IMG/VR virus record: IMGVR_UViG_3300030101_003279
Coordinates: 1-30,810 of that record
Origin: a virus
DNA: 30,810 bases
Direction: 5' to 3' (one strand)
How positions within the stretch are numbered: position 1 is the first letter of the stretch; each line of letters begins with the position of its first letter. Made by a program: the position numbers and the translations under genes. Below, one piece after another: positions 23,526 through 30,106 of this stretch. The notes below the pieces were generated by a model. It was given only the letters and a program-made list of their open reading frames with translations. It did no database searches and had not been told where the DNA came from.

Positions 23526-23717
23526 ATGTTCAACAACAACAAAATACAAATACCGGAAATGGAAACTAAACCAATATCGAAAAACCAAGACATTTGTCGG
23601 TTGGTTAACTTTCGACTGCGGAAAACTGACCTCGACGCCTTGGACGAATGGTGCAGGCAGCACCACGTTTCACGCACCAAGGGAGTCGAAACGCTAATCC
23701 GCGCATTACCGCAATGA
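23526..23717 (+). CDS. Ribbon-helix-helix-like small protein
   Basis: The frame is open from 23520 (TTG), with ATG at 23526 and a second ATG at 23559. The C-terminal part RLVNFRLRKTDLDALDEWCRQHHVSRTKGVETLIRALPQ has the ribbon-helix-helix pattern: a beta strand with alternating residues, a helix beginning TDLDALDEW, a turn at HVSRTK and a second helix. Such proteins bind DNA as dimers and often autoregulate. The N-terminal 15 residues are polar (NNNK) and may be a tail. The gene follows the SSB stop by two bases and overlaps the exonuclease start. Confidence 0.65.
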   Translation: MFNNNKIQIPEMETKPISKNQDICRLVNFRLRKTDLDALDEWCRQHHVSRTKGVETLIRALPQ

Positions 23718-24382
23718 AGCCGAAAAACCCCAACCCGCCGGACGCGGTCGACGTCGACTACTACAACACGGCGCCCGTCTTTTTCGACATTGAAACGATG
23801 CCGCTTGAACAAGCCGAGGTTCTGGAATTCCTGCCGAAAATCAAGGTGCCAGGACAGTACAAAAAACCGGAATCAATTGCCGCGTTTATCGAGGAAGCGA
23901 AGGAGGAAAAGATAAAGAAGGCCGCACTCTCCCCGTTGACGGGGAGGGTGTTGGCCATCGGCGTGAAAACTGACGGCGAGCGCGGTGTGTTCGACTACGG
24001 CGACGAGAAGCACACTCTCAAAGAGTTTTGGAAGTATTTCCGGCACAATAACGTCGCCATTTGGGTTGGTCACAACTCGAATAACTTCGATTGGCCTTTC
24101 CTAATCAAGCGGAGTTGGAAGCACAACATCACAATTCCAACTGGCATCAAGGAAGGCAGATGGTATCGCAAAAACATTCAGGACACGCAGGAGATATTCA
24201 CCGGCGGCGCCTACGGCGAGCGGATTAAGTTGGACACCTTGGCCAAGTATTTTGGCGTCGGTGCGAAGAACGGTGACGGTGCGTTTTTCTCGGAACTGTA
24301 CTCCGACAACAAGGCAGCCGCCATCGACTACCTTTACAACGATTTGGACATCACTCAGGCCGTATGGGAGCGGATGCAGTAA
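23714..24382 (+). CDS. 3'-5' exonuclease, DEDDy (DnaQ/PolB-exo) family
   Basis: The start at 23714 (ATGA overlap with the previous stop) gives 222 residues; a longer frame from 23648 overlaps the RHH gene and lacks natural sequence. Motif I is FFDIETMP (D25, E27), motif II GHNSNNFDWPF (D126), and motif III YLYNDLDIT with Tyr208 and Asp212, the DEDDy form. RNase H-fold exonucleases of this kind proofread or trim DNA. The window holds no polymerase gene, so the enzyme may work with the host polymerase or process recombination ends. Confidence 0.88.
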   Translation: MKPKNPNPPDAVDVDYYNTAPVFFDIETMPLEQAEVLEFLPKIKVPGQYKKPESIAAFIEEAKEEKIKKAALSPLTGRVLAIGVKTDGERGVFDYGDEKHTLKEFWKYFRHNNVAIWVGHNSNNFDWPFLIKRSWKHNITIPTGIKEGRWYRKNIQDTQEIFTGGAYGERIKLDTLAKYFGVGAKNGDGAFFSELYSDNKAAAIDYLYNDLDITQAVWERMQ

Positions 24383-24606
24383 CTACCGACACCGAACTGC
24401 TGGCGCTTGGCCTGCACAAGTTTCAAGTCGAGGCCGAAGTCAAATTCATTGCCGGCATCAATGAACACAATCCCAACGGCGACAGGCATCTCTGCCGGCT
24501 GGAACCGTTGCAGATAGTACAGCAGATGAAACAGGAGGCAATCGACCAATGGTTTTACGCCTGCGCCCTGGAACAAAAACTGAATGCCGCGCCGAAAGAA
24601 GGATAA
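24364..24606 (+). CDS. Small helical protein of unknown function
   Basis: An 80-residue frame starting within the exonuclease gene and overlapping the next gene by 23 bases. It is mainly helical (TELLALGLHKFQVEAEVKFIAGIN, then EPLQIVQQMKQEAIDQWFYACALEQKLN). It lies in the DNA-metabolism block. No family is recognised. The tight overlaps suggest it is translated. Confidence 0.55.
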   Translation: MGADAVTTDTELLALGLHKFQVEAEVKFIAGINEHNPNGDRHLCRLEPLQIVQQMKQEAIDQWFYACALEQKLNAAPKEG

Positions 24607-24790
24607 GCCTGCCGAGGTTGAGGAATCGTTTCATGCGCTGAATGCACGCATGACGGCAAAGATTCGCGAGAACATTCTATCCGGTCGGTGGCCGGCAGAA
24701 ACGATGGAGGAAAAGCGACTGCTGCGCGAACACCTGGAACAGCAGGAGAAAAAGGCCGAGCGCAAACGTAAACGCAAACGCAAACAATGA
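24584..24790 (+). CDS. Small basic protein with KRKRKRK tail
   Basis: A 68-residue protein starting MPRRKKDKPAEVEESFHALNARM and ending ERKRKRKRKQ. The middle is helical and charged (TMEEKRLLREHLEQQEKKAERK). The C-terminal tail is encoded by four copies of the hexamer CGYAAA at 24761-24784. It may bind nucleic acid through its tail. No family is recognised. The stop overlaps the next ATG (ATGA). Confidence 0.6.
   Translation: MPRRKKDKPAEVEESFHALNARMTAKIRENILSGRWPAETMEEKRLLREHLEQQEKKAERKRKRKRKQ
24761..24784 (+). repeat. CGYAAA hexamer tandem repeat
   Basis: Four tandem units CGCAAA, CGTAAA, CGCAAA, CGCAAA end one gene just before the next start. Two more units (CGCAAA) lie at 24934-24945 in the same place of the next gene. 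The repeats encode Lys-Arg tails, yet could also act as DNA sites. Confidence 0.8.
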
Positions 24791-24951
24791 AAAATAAAGA
24801 ATCTGATTTTTTTACAAAATGCGCAGAAGACTCAAAACAATGTGCAGAGGAATCTTTATCAAGGCACCTGGAAGGCGCCGCCAACGCATTACAGCACTTG
24901 TCGGCTATAAATGCTGTCCTCGTTGACATTAAACGCAAACGCAAAAAATGA
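24787..24951 (+). CDS. Small protein with second KRKRKK tail
   Basis: A 54-residue gene starting ATG 24787 (ATGA overlap) and ending TGA 24949-24951, again in an ATGA overlap with the next gene. It begins MKNKESDFFTKCAEDSKQCAEESLSRHLEG and ends DIKRKRKK. The N-terminal part is acidic with two Cys, the helix is amphipathic and the tail basic. Sharing the tail with its upstream neighbour suggests duplication of the end or selection for the same signal. Unknown function. Confidence 0.65.
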   Translation: MKNKESDFFTKCAEDSKQCAEESLSRHLEGAANALQHLSAINAVLVDIKRKRKK

Positions 24952-25466
24952 CCGTCTACATTGCGCCTGATTGGCAGGACACAATCAACTGCCACGCTGC
25001 CAGAAGGCACAACAAGCACAGATTCGACGACAACCACCGCGTGCTGGTTCCCGACTATTGGAAGAAGGGGTTGACCGGCGAAGTGGCGTTTGCGCTGCAC
25101 TACGGACTGGCGCCCGACCTTGAGGACAGGCCGGCCGGTGACGGCGGCGTGGACTTCCAGATTGGCGACATGGCCATCGACGTCAAGACCACCAACAACA
25201 TCGACATCGGCCTGCTGGTTCCTGTCATTATGAACAGCAGGGAGGAAGTCAGGCGGCAGGACACCTGCCTTGTGCTGGCCCACTATCGCAGCGCCGACAC
25301 CGTCACGCTGGTTGGTTGGATACGCGATGCGGACGCCAGGACATTCCGCAGCGACGTCGTCATCGGTCGCGGGCCGCTCAATCACATTGTGCCGCTGGCG
25401 CGGCTGTCGCCTTTGGATTTACTGCACGCACGAATGCAGGAGGCCAAGCGCTCGATTGTTGTATGA
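24948..25466 (+). CDS. PD-(D/E)XK nuclease-fold protein
   Basis: A 172-residue protein. The nuclease core is visible as GLTGEVAFALHYGL (E45 on the first helix), GDGGVDFQIG (D69) and AIDVKTTNN (D78 and K80), the E...D...DxK arrangement of the restriction-endonuclease-like superfamily. Acidic and metal-binding positions are all present, so it is probably active. An N-terminal basic, His-rich stretch (CHAARRHNKHRFDD) may bind DNA. The gene sits directly before the RuvC-like resolvase (ATGA overlap), suggesting work on recombination intermediates or branched DNA. Confidence 0.75.
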   Translation: MTVYIAPDWQDTINCHAARRHNKHRFDDNHRVLVPDYWKKGLTGEVAFALHYGLAPDLEDRPAGDGGVDFQIGDMAIDVKTTNNIDIGLLVPVIMNSREEVRRQDTCLVLAHYRSADTVTLVGWIRDADARTFRSDVVIGRGPLNHIVPLARLSPLDLLHARMQEAKRSIVV

Positions 25467-25969
25467 GCGGCACAATCAAAACGCTGGCGGAACTGCCGCC
25501 GACCGAGTCGCTAACCGACGGCCCGACGCAAATCGCAATCGACCCTGGCAAGGCTGGAGGGATTGCGGTGCGTTACGCCGGCAACAAGGTTCTGGCATTT
25601 AATATGCCGGAAACCGAGGGCGACATCCGCGATTTGTTTGTGCGGTTATACAACCCCGACAGCCCGACGGTGGCATACGTCGAGAAGGTCGGCGGCTACA
25701 TCGGCGGGCCAGGCGCACCTGGCAGCGCGATGTTCAACTTCGGCCGGAACTTTGGATTCCTACTCGGAACCCTTGCCGGCCTTTACATCAGAACCGAACT
25801 AATCACGCCGCAAAAGTGGCAGAAAGCGCTTGGCCTTGGAACCAGCAAGGGAATGACCAAGCGCGATTGGAAGAACAAATTGAAGGCCGAAGCGCAGCGC
25901 CTTTTCCCCGACATCGAGGTGAACTTAAACAAGGCCGACGCATTATTGATTTTAGAAGCTACTAAATGA
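25463..25969 (+). CDS. RuvC-like Holliday junction resolvase
   Basis: The start at 25463 (ATGA overlap) gives 168 residues; the frame is open further upstream but that part lies inside the nuclease gene. Motifs fit a RuvC/RNase H-fold resolvase: IAIDPGKAGGIAV (D27), VAYVEKVGGY (E74) and a late NKADALLILEA (D159). The block GGPGAPGSAMFNFGRNFGFLLG between motifs II and III is typical of phage RuvC-like proteins. It would resolve recombination or replication junctions before packaging. Stop and next ATG overlap (ATGA). Confidence 0.85.
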   Translation: MSGTIKTLAELPPTESLTDGPTQIAIDPGKAGGIAVRYAGNKVLAFNMPETEGDIRDLFVRLYNPDSPTVAYVEKVGGYIGGPGAPGSAMFNFGRNFGFLLGTLAGLYIRTELITPQKWQKALGLGTSKGMTKRDWKNKLKAEAQRLFPDIEVNLNKADALLILEATK

Positions 25970-26244
25970 ACCCCGAAACGATTTTAAAAGCTACTGCCGA
26001 ACATTACGGCATACCGGAGGAAAAGCTGAAGCAACGCCGACGCGGCCCTTGGAAAATATCCTGGCCGCGACTGTTGGCGATGTCGCTGGCATACGAGGAC
26101 AATACCGGCATGAAAGTCGGCGCGGCTTTTAATAGGCACTACACGGCCGTCGTATACGCCGCCAAGCGAGTCGATGCCTTATGCGAAACCGATGCGGCAT
26201 TGGCCAAAGAACGGGAACAACTGAAAGGGGTGTTGTGTGGATAA
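25966..26244 (+). CDS. Stand-alone DnaA domain IV-like DNA-binding protein
   Basis: A 92-residue protein resembling only the C-terminal DNA-binding domain of DnaA. ILKATAEHYGIPEEKLKQRRRG matches the first helices, PRLLAMSLAYED the helix that begins with P-R-xx-A-M in DnaA, and GAAFNRHYTAVVYAAKRVDAL the signature GxxFGGRDHTTVxxAxxKI. The Asp-His of the DnaA signature is replaced by His-Tyr, so base contacts may differ. There is no AAA+ ATPase part. It could bind origin sequences, recruit the host replication machinery or block host DnaA. It starts in an ATGA overlap with the resolvase. Confidence 0.8.
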   Translation: MNPETILKATAEHYGIPEEKLKQRRRGPWKISWPRLLAMSLAYEDNTGMKVGAAFNRHYTAVVYAAKRVDALCETDAALAKEREQLKGVLCG

Positions 26245-27139
26245 TCCCGAACAACTTGCCTGCCTGTCCCTCTGCACCGGCTACGGCGGAATCGAACTTG
26301 GACTTGAACGAGCTGGCGTTCCTCTGCGGCCAATCGCTTATGTGGAGAGGGAAGCATTCGCCGCAGCGAACTTGGTCGCAAAGATTGAAGCGGAACAAAT
26401 GGCTGCGGCGCCTGTCTGGACGGATGTTAAAACCTTCCCATATTCCGACTTTCACGGCCGCGTGGACATCCTGCTTGCCGGCTATCCCTGCCAACCGTTC
26501 AGCGCGGCAGGACAAAGAAAAGGCGAAGCAGACGAACGACATCTCTGGCCATTTATTGCAAGAGGAATTGCCGCTTGTCAGCCCCGACTTGTGTTCGCCG
26601 AAAACGTCGAAGGCCACTTGTCCCTTGGGATTGAAGACGTCTTTAGCGACCTGGGCCGAATGGGTTACCAGTACACGGCAGGATTATTTAGCGCGGAGGA
26701 AGTCGGCGCCAGCCACCGGAGGAAACGGCTGTTCTGGCTCGCGGTGGACAACTCCTGCCGCGAGGGATTGGAAGGACTCAAGCGGGATGGCAACAACCCG
26801 CAGCGATGGCCGGAACAGATTAGACCAGTTGCCGCGCCAGGTTTTTGCCAACACGAATGGGAGGAACCCCGAACGGTGGCCGACACCGGCGAGCGGGACA
26901 AGCAGCGGCGGGCCGCACGGGCTGGACGGCGGCAGCGGGGCGAGGTCGATGTTGCCGCCGGAAATGAAGCAAAGCAGCGGCAAACTGAATCCGAACTGGG
27001 TCGAACAACTTATGGGACTCGATGTCGGCCAGACGCAACTGCCAACCGAGTGGACAGACTGCGATTACTCGGCAACGGAGTCGTCCCGCAAACAGCAGCA
27101 AAGGCATGGGTGACGTTATGGGAGAGATTGAACAACTAA
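26237..27139 (+). CDS. C5-cytosine DNA methyltransferase
   Basis: A 300-residue enzyme starting with GTG at 26237, 8 bases inside the previous gene. Motif I is LSLCTGYGGIELGLERAG (about residues 10-27), motif IV GYPCQPFSAAG with the catalytic Cys85, motif VI ENV (E122), motif VIII HRRKRLFWLA (about 161-170) and motif X RLLGNGVVPQTAA near the end. All key motifs are present, so activity is likely. It is shorter than bacterial enzymes (about 330-470 residues); residues about 175-260 are low in recognisable structure. No partner endonuclease is adjacent. A second open frame runs through the same DNA (see 26745-27113). The target sequence is unknown. Confidence 0.9.
   Translation: MDNPEQLACLSLCTGYGGIELGLERAGVPLRPIAYVEREAFAAANLVAKIEAEQMAAAPVWTDVKTFPYSDFHGRVDILLAGYPCQPFSAAGQRKGEADERHLWPFIARGIAACQPRLVFAENVEGHLSLGIEDVFSDLGRMGYQYTAGLFSAEEVGASHRRKRLFWLAVDNSCREGLEGLKRDGNNPQRWPEQIRPVAAPGFCQHEWEEPRTVADTGERDKQRRAARAGRRQRGEVDVAAGNEAKQRQTESELGRTTYGTRCRPDATANRVDRLRLLGNGVVPQTAAKAWVTLWERLNN
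26745..27113 (+). other. Overlapping frame with methyltransferase-like C-terminal sequence
   Basis: In the frame +1 to the C5 methyltransferase, the DNA is open from 26181 to TGA 27111-27113. From 26745 it encodes WTTPAARDWKDSSG, WPTPASGTSSGGPHGLDGG, KLNPNWVEQLMGL and a final QQQRHG. Such peptides recur in phage methyltransferase-region proteins that I remember with the form PTPxARDWK and LNPxWVEWLMG. The other frame here reads TESELGR, matching the EPxVGRVADG form. Both readings look natural. No start codon with a ribosome site marks an independent gene, so a frameshift product, an overprinted protein or a mere shadow are all possible. Confidence 0.4.
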
Positions 27140-29037
27140 AACAAAAGCTGCCGCTGCCGCAACTGATGGAACAGCTTGGATATGGCGAGTTTGCCAAGCG
27201 GTCGGTCTGTTCTCCTTTTCGCGAAGATAAAAACCCTAGTTGGGGGATTTACGAGGACGCGAAGGGGTGGCACTTCAAGGATTTCGCAACGGGAGAGGGT
27301 GGCGACGAACTGGACTTCCTGGCTATCCACAACAAATGCGACGCCAAGCAGGCGCTCAAACTATATCAGCAGTATGCAGGCAACACGCCAATCGAGGCCA
27401 CCGTCAGCATCGGCGAACTGCCGCCGCAGGATGAATGGACGCAGGCAGTCGAGGCGTTGGTCGCCAAGGACAAGTGGCTTTTTCAGTTGGGCCAGAAGCG
27501 TGGCTATTCCAAGACCCTACTGGCCGGCCTAATCGAAAACGGCCTAATCGGCCTACATGATAAATCCATCGCCTTTCCCATTTACAACCAGGGCGGAGTG
27601 TTCCAAGGGATGCACTTAAGGGGTGCAAACGGTTGGCGGATTACCGGCGGTGGAACCGAGCCATGGCTAATCGGCCAGCACGATGCCAAAAACGTCCACG
27701 TTTTTGAATCGCAATGGGACGCCTTCGCCATGATGGACACGCTTGGATATGGCAATGGCGCCTGGAATGGCGAGCGGGATTGCGTGCTGATTAGTCGCGG
27801 CGCCAGCAACACCAAGAAGCTGGGCGATTACATCGGCGAAGGCCAAAAGGTCTACATCTGGCCGCAGAACGATGAGCCAGGCGAGAAATGGGTGCAGAAG
27901 GTCGCACAATTGGCGCCTGGCGAGGTTTTGAAGGTCAACGTGCCGGCAGCATACAAGGACGCACAAGAATGGCTGAAAGCGGAAAACAAGGATGCGCTCA
28001 AGACCGGCCTGGCATTTGCGCGGCCGTTGGAAGTCGCCAAGGAACCGGAGCGGGAACAGCCGGCAGCCTTTAGGATTCGCAGCTACTCGGAACTGTCGAC
28101 GGAATCAATGTCGGTGCCACCGCAAGTCATCGACGGCGTCATCTACAAGGGCGGCAAGCTGATTGTCGGCGGCACCAGCAAAGGCCGGAAAACCTGGTCG
28201 CTCATGGACTTGGCGGCAGCAATCGCAACCGGCGGCAAATGGTGGGGGTTCCAGGCCAACCTTGGCGACGTGCTTTATGTCAATTTCGAGTTGCAGGACT
28301 TTCTGTTTCGGCAGCGGATGGACGCGATTATTAAGGCCAGAAAGGCCAAGGACTTGTCGCGCCTTCATGTAATGAATCTGCGCGGCCATGCGGCCGATAT
28401 GACCGATTTACGGCCTCCAATCGAACAGGCCATCGAAAAACACGACTTTTCGCTGATTATCTTCGACCCTGCCTACAAAATGCTTGGAGATAGAAGCGAA
28501 AACGATGCCGGCGAGATGGCCGACCTAATGAACGAATTTGAGGCATTGGCCGTTCAATCCGGCTCTGCCGTCGGTTTCGCGCATCACTTTAGCAAAGGCA
28601 ACCAAGCCGGCAAATTCGCCATCGACCGCATGAGTGGCAGCGGCGTGCTGGCCCGCGACCCCGATGCTATTATCACGCTGACCGACCACGAAGAAGAGGA
28701 CTGTTATATCTGCGAAACGACCCTCCGCGCCTTTCCCGCTTTGCCGCCGTTTGGGTTGCGCTGGAACTTCCCGCAGTTGCGGCCCTGCGCCGATGTAGAC
28801 GTCGAGGGGATACGGCAGCCAGGCAGAAAAAAGAAATGCAGCGAGAAGCAGCTTCTCGACGTCATGCCGCCAAGGAAAGGAATTAAGGCTGCCGAGTGGA
28901 TGGACTTGGCCAAAGAGGAACTTGGAATCAGTCGGCCAACCTTCTACCGACTCCAGAAGCAGCTATCGGATAGCGATATGATTTACAAGCAGGAGGACGG
29001 TTTTTGGTATCGGATGGCTGCTGTCACCGTCAAATAA
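27106..29037 (+). CDS. Bifunctional primase-helicase (degenerate zinc finger, TOPRIM, RepA-like ATPase)
   Basis: Starting at ATG 27106 the protein has 643 residues; ATG 27118 is an alternative and the frame is open further upstream. An N-terminal CHC2-like finger is recognisable (VCSPFREDKNPSWGIY, then FATGEGGDELDFL) but the second Cys pair is missing. A TOPRIM-like region follows (VFESQWDAFAMMD and VYIWPQNDEPGEKW) with Gln where Asp is usual. The C-terminal half is a RecA/RepA (AAA_25) ATPase: GGTSKGRKTW at 355-364 (K362), LIIFDPAY with D454, and GFAHHFSKG. A winged helix (SRPTFYRLQKQL) ends it. It would open and prime the phage DNA. Confidence 0.85.
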   Translation: MGDVMGEIEQLKQKLPLPQLMEQLGYGEFAKRSVCSPFREDKNPSWGIYEDAKGWHFKDFATGEGGDELDFLAIHNKCDAKQALKLYQQYAGNTPIEATVSIGELPPQDEWTQAVEALVAKDKWLFQLGQKRGYSKTLLAGLIENGLIGLHDKSIAFPIYNQGGVFQGMHLRGANGWRITGGGTEPWLIGQHDAKNVHVFESQWDAFAMMDTLGYGNGAWNGERDCVLISRGASNTKKLGDYIGEGQKVYIWPQNDEPGEKWVQKVAQLAPGEVLKVNVPAAYKDAQEWLKAENKDALKTGLAFARPLEVAKEPEREQPAAFRIRSYSELSTESMSVPPQVIDGVIYKGGKLIVGGTSKGRKTWSLMDLAAAIATGGKWWGFQANLGDVLYVNFELQDFLFRQRMDAIIKARKAKDLSRLHVMNLRGHAADMTDLRPPIEQAIEKHDFSLIIFDPAYKMLGDRSENDAGEMADLMNEFEALAVQSGSAVGFAHHFSKGNQAGKFAIDRMSGSGVLARDPDAIITLTDHEEEDCYICETTLRAFPALPPFGLRWNFPQLRPCADVDVEGIRQPGRKKKCSEKQLLDVMPPRKGIKAAEWMDLAKEELGISRPTFYRLQKQLSDSDMIYKQEDGFWYRMAAVTVK

Positions 29038-29042
29038 GGTAA

Positions 29043-29217
29043 TTTGAGACAAATGAGACGTAAGTCGTTGATAATGAGTGGTTTGGCGGAAAAAACTGGT
29101 CTGTCTCAAAATGGCTCTTGCGGCCTTTTGAAGACAGCGGTTTTTTCTAGGAAAAATGGTGTCTCAAAATCTCAAAATATATATATATAGAGATTATGAG
29201 ACAAAACGATTTGAGAT
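29043..29217. repeat. TGAGAC/GTCTCA repeat cluster, candidate origin or operator
   Basis: Within 175 bases there are five exact copies of TGAGAC or its complement (29045-29050, 29054-29059, 29103-29108, 29161-29166, 29197-29202) and near copies at 29075-29080, 29169-29174 and 29212-29217. They follow the primase-helicase gene. Chance gives about 0.1 such hexamers per strand in this length. The region also has an AT-only stretch. Direct and inverted repeats with AT-rich DNA are a usual origin layout, but an operator is equally possible. Confidence 0.65.
29160..29203. repeat. Large dyad with AT-only centre
   Basis: TGTCTCAAAATCTC (29160-29173) pairs with GAGATTATGAGACA (29190-29203) over 14 positions with one mismatch, around a 16-base centre of A and T (29174-29189). 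There is no T tail, so a terminator is unlikely. It could be a melting element or a protein-binding site. Confidence 0.75.
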
Positions 29218-29431
29218 GAAGGCAGAAGAACTAGCGAAAATGGCAAGAGGCAAGCGTTGGAAAGAATACACTACTGACGACCAACTGCCTGGCGGTTGGG
29301 TTGAGGTGGTGGCGACGTGGCCCGATGCCGTCGAGTGGCAAGACCATCCTCAGGTCAAGGCATGGAAGAAACGCGGCAGGCTTGTCGGATGGGATAAACG
29401 AGGTAACAGGATATGGAGCGGCGTAAACTAA
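29216..29431 (+). CDS. Small protein after the repeat cluster
   Basis: The frame is open from ATG 29156, but that start would lie in the dyad region; ATG 29216 is preferred and gives 71 residues. It begins MKAEELAKMARGKRWKEYT, then DQLPGGWVEVVATWPDAVEWQDHPQVKAWKKRGRLVGWDKRGNRIW, a compact helix-then-strand protein rich in Trp and Lys. No family is recognised. The stop overlaps the start region of the next gene by 19 bases. Confidence 0.6.
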   Translation: MKAEELAKMARGKRWKEYTTDDQLPGGWVEVVATWPDAVEWQDHPQVKAWKKRGRLVGWDKRGNRIWSGVN

Positions 29432-29706
29432 ACCACCGGCCGGCAGTATTTGTGGACGTTGACGGCACGCTGCTGCTGCATCGCAGCAAGCGCATCAACA
29501 AGCAACTGCTGGGCAGGATAGAGGAACGGCAGGGCAAGGTGGACTTTGTGCTGTGGTCGGCCCGTGGCCGTAAGTATGCGGAGACATTTGCTAGAACTGC
29601 GGGCATTGAGGATTTATTCGTGGCAATCGTACCCAAACCGACGTGCATTGTGGACGACCTTGGCAGCGGTTGGGATAGGTGCATAGCAATTAACGCTTTT
29701 GAATGA
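29413..29706 (+). CDS. HAD-superfamily phosphatase-like protein
   Basis: A 97-residue protein with the HAD motifs. FVDVDGTLL at 13-21 carries the nucleophile Asp15 and acid Asp17, LWSARG at 47-52 gives Ser49, and PKPTCIVDD at 74-82 gives Lys75 and Asp81-82. It has no cap domain, so it is one of the smallest HAD enzymes. Phages use such proteins as nucleotide or DNA-end phosphatases (for example in kinase-phosphatase repair), but the substrate here is unknown. It starts within the previous gene and overlaps the next by 8 bases. Confidence 0.8.
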   Translation: MERRKLNHRPAVFVDVDGTLLLHRSKRINKQLLGRIEERQGKVDFVLWSARGRKYAETFARTAGIEDLFVAIVPKPTCIVDDLGSGWDRCIAINAFE

Positions 29707-30106
29707 AGCAGCAGACAGCCCGCAAGACCTGGCTTGCCTCTACTTTGTCGGGGCGGTCATCGAGCAGGCTGTACGCGATTGGAGGCTGGCCAGGCGGATT
29801 GGCTTCATTGACAGGAGCGGAGAAGTGAATGGTGACATGATACAGGGATATTATCGGAACAGCAGCAATTACAAGCTGCCGACGGCATTCGATGGGCCGG
29901 CCGACATCGAGACGCTGGCCAGTTTCTTCAATCGCGGTGGCCTGGAAGTCTGGCTTCGCTTTGCCGGCTTTAACGTGGACGCCGATACGATAATTGCCGG
30001 GTTAGAGAAAGTTACGGTCGTTAAGCCTAAAATCGGCCACCTACTCAAATCGGAACACGAACAGAGCGGGAATTATTACGCCGACATGGAGTGGCGGACG
30101 TTATGA
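29699..30106 (+). CDS. Hypothetical protein (TTG start)
   Basis: The 135-residue frame begins with TTG at 29699, overlapping the preceding stop. An ATG at 29703 belongs to a frame that closes after about 40 codons. The protein is helical at the front (QDLACLYFVGAVIEQAVRDWRLARR) with a Phe/Tyr-rich middle (GDMIQGYYRNSSNYKLPTAFDG). No family is recognised. The end overlaps the methyltransferase start in ATGA fashion. Confidence 0.6.
   Translation: MNEAADSPQDLACLYFVGAVIEQAVRDWRLARRIGFIDRSGEVNGDMIQGYYRNSSNYKLPTAFDGPADIETLASFFNRGGLEVWLRFAGFNVDADTIIAGLEKVTVVKPKIGHLLKSEHEQSGNYYADMEWRTL

Noticed and set aside
23648-23713. N-terminal extension of the exonuclease
   Set aside because: It overlaps the RHH gene in another frame; the ATGA-coupled start at 23714 gives the normal beginning before motif I.
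24555-25385. 276-residue open frame on the minus strand
   Set aside because: It lies antisense to four tightly coupled + strand genes with recognisable motifs, and its own sequence is low in natural patterns (for example a CVCVYVC run from the repeat hexamers). It is a shadow frame.
25316-25462. N-terminal extension of the RuvC-like gene
   Set aside because: It lies inside the PD-(D/E)XK gene and is Cys/Arg-rich shadow sequence; the ATGA start at 25463 is preferred.
27022-27105. Earlier ATG of the primase-helicase
   Set aside because: It overlaps the motif X region of the methyltransferase and adds Arg/Ser-rich shadow sequence before the first helix.
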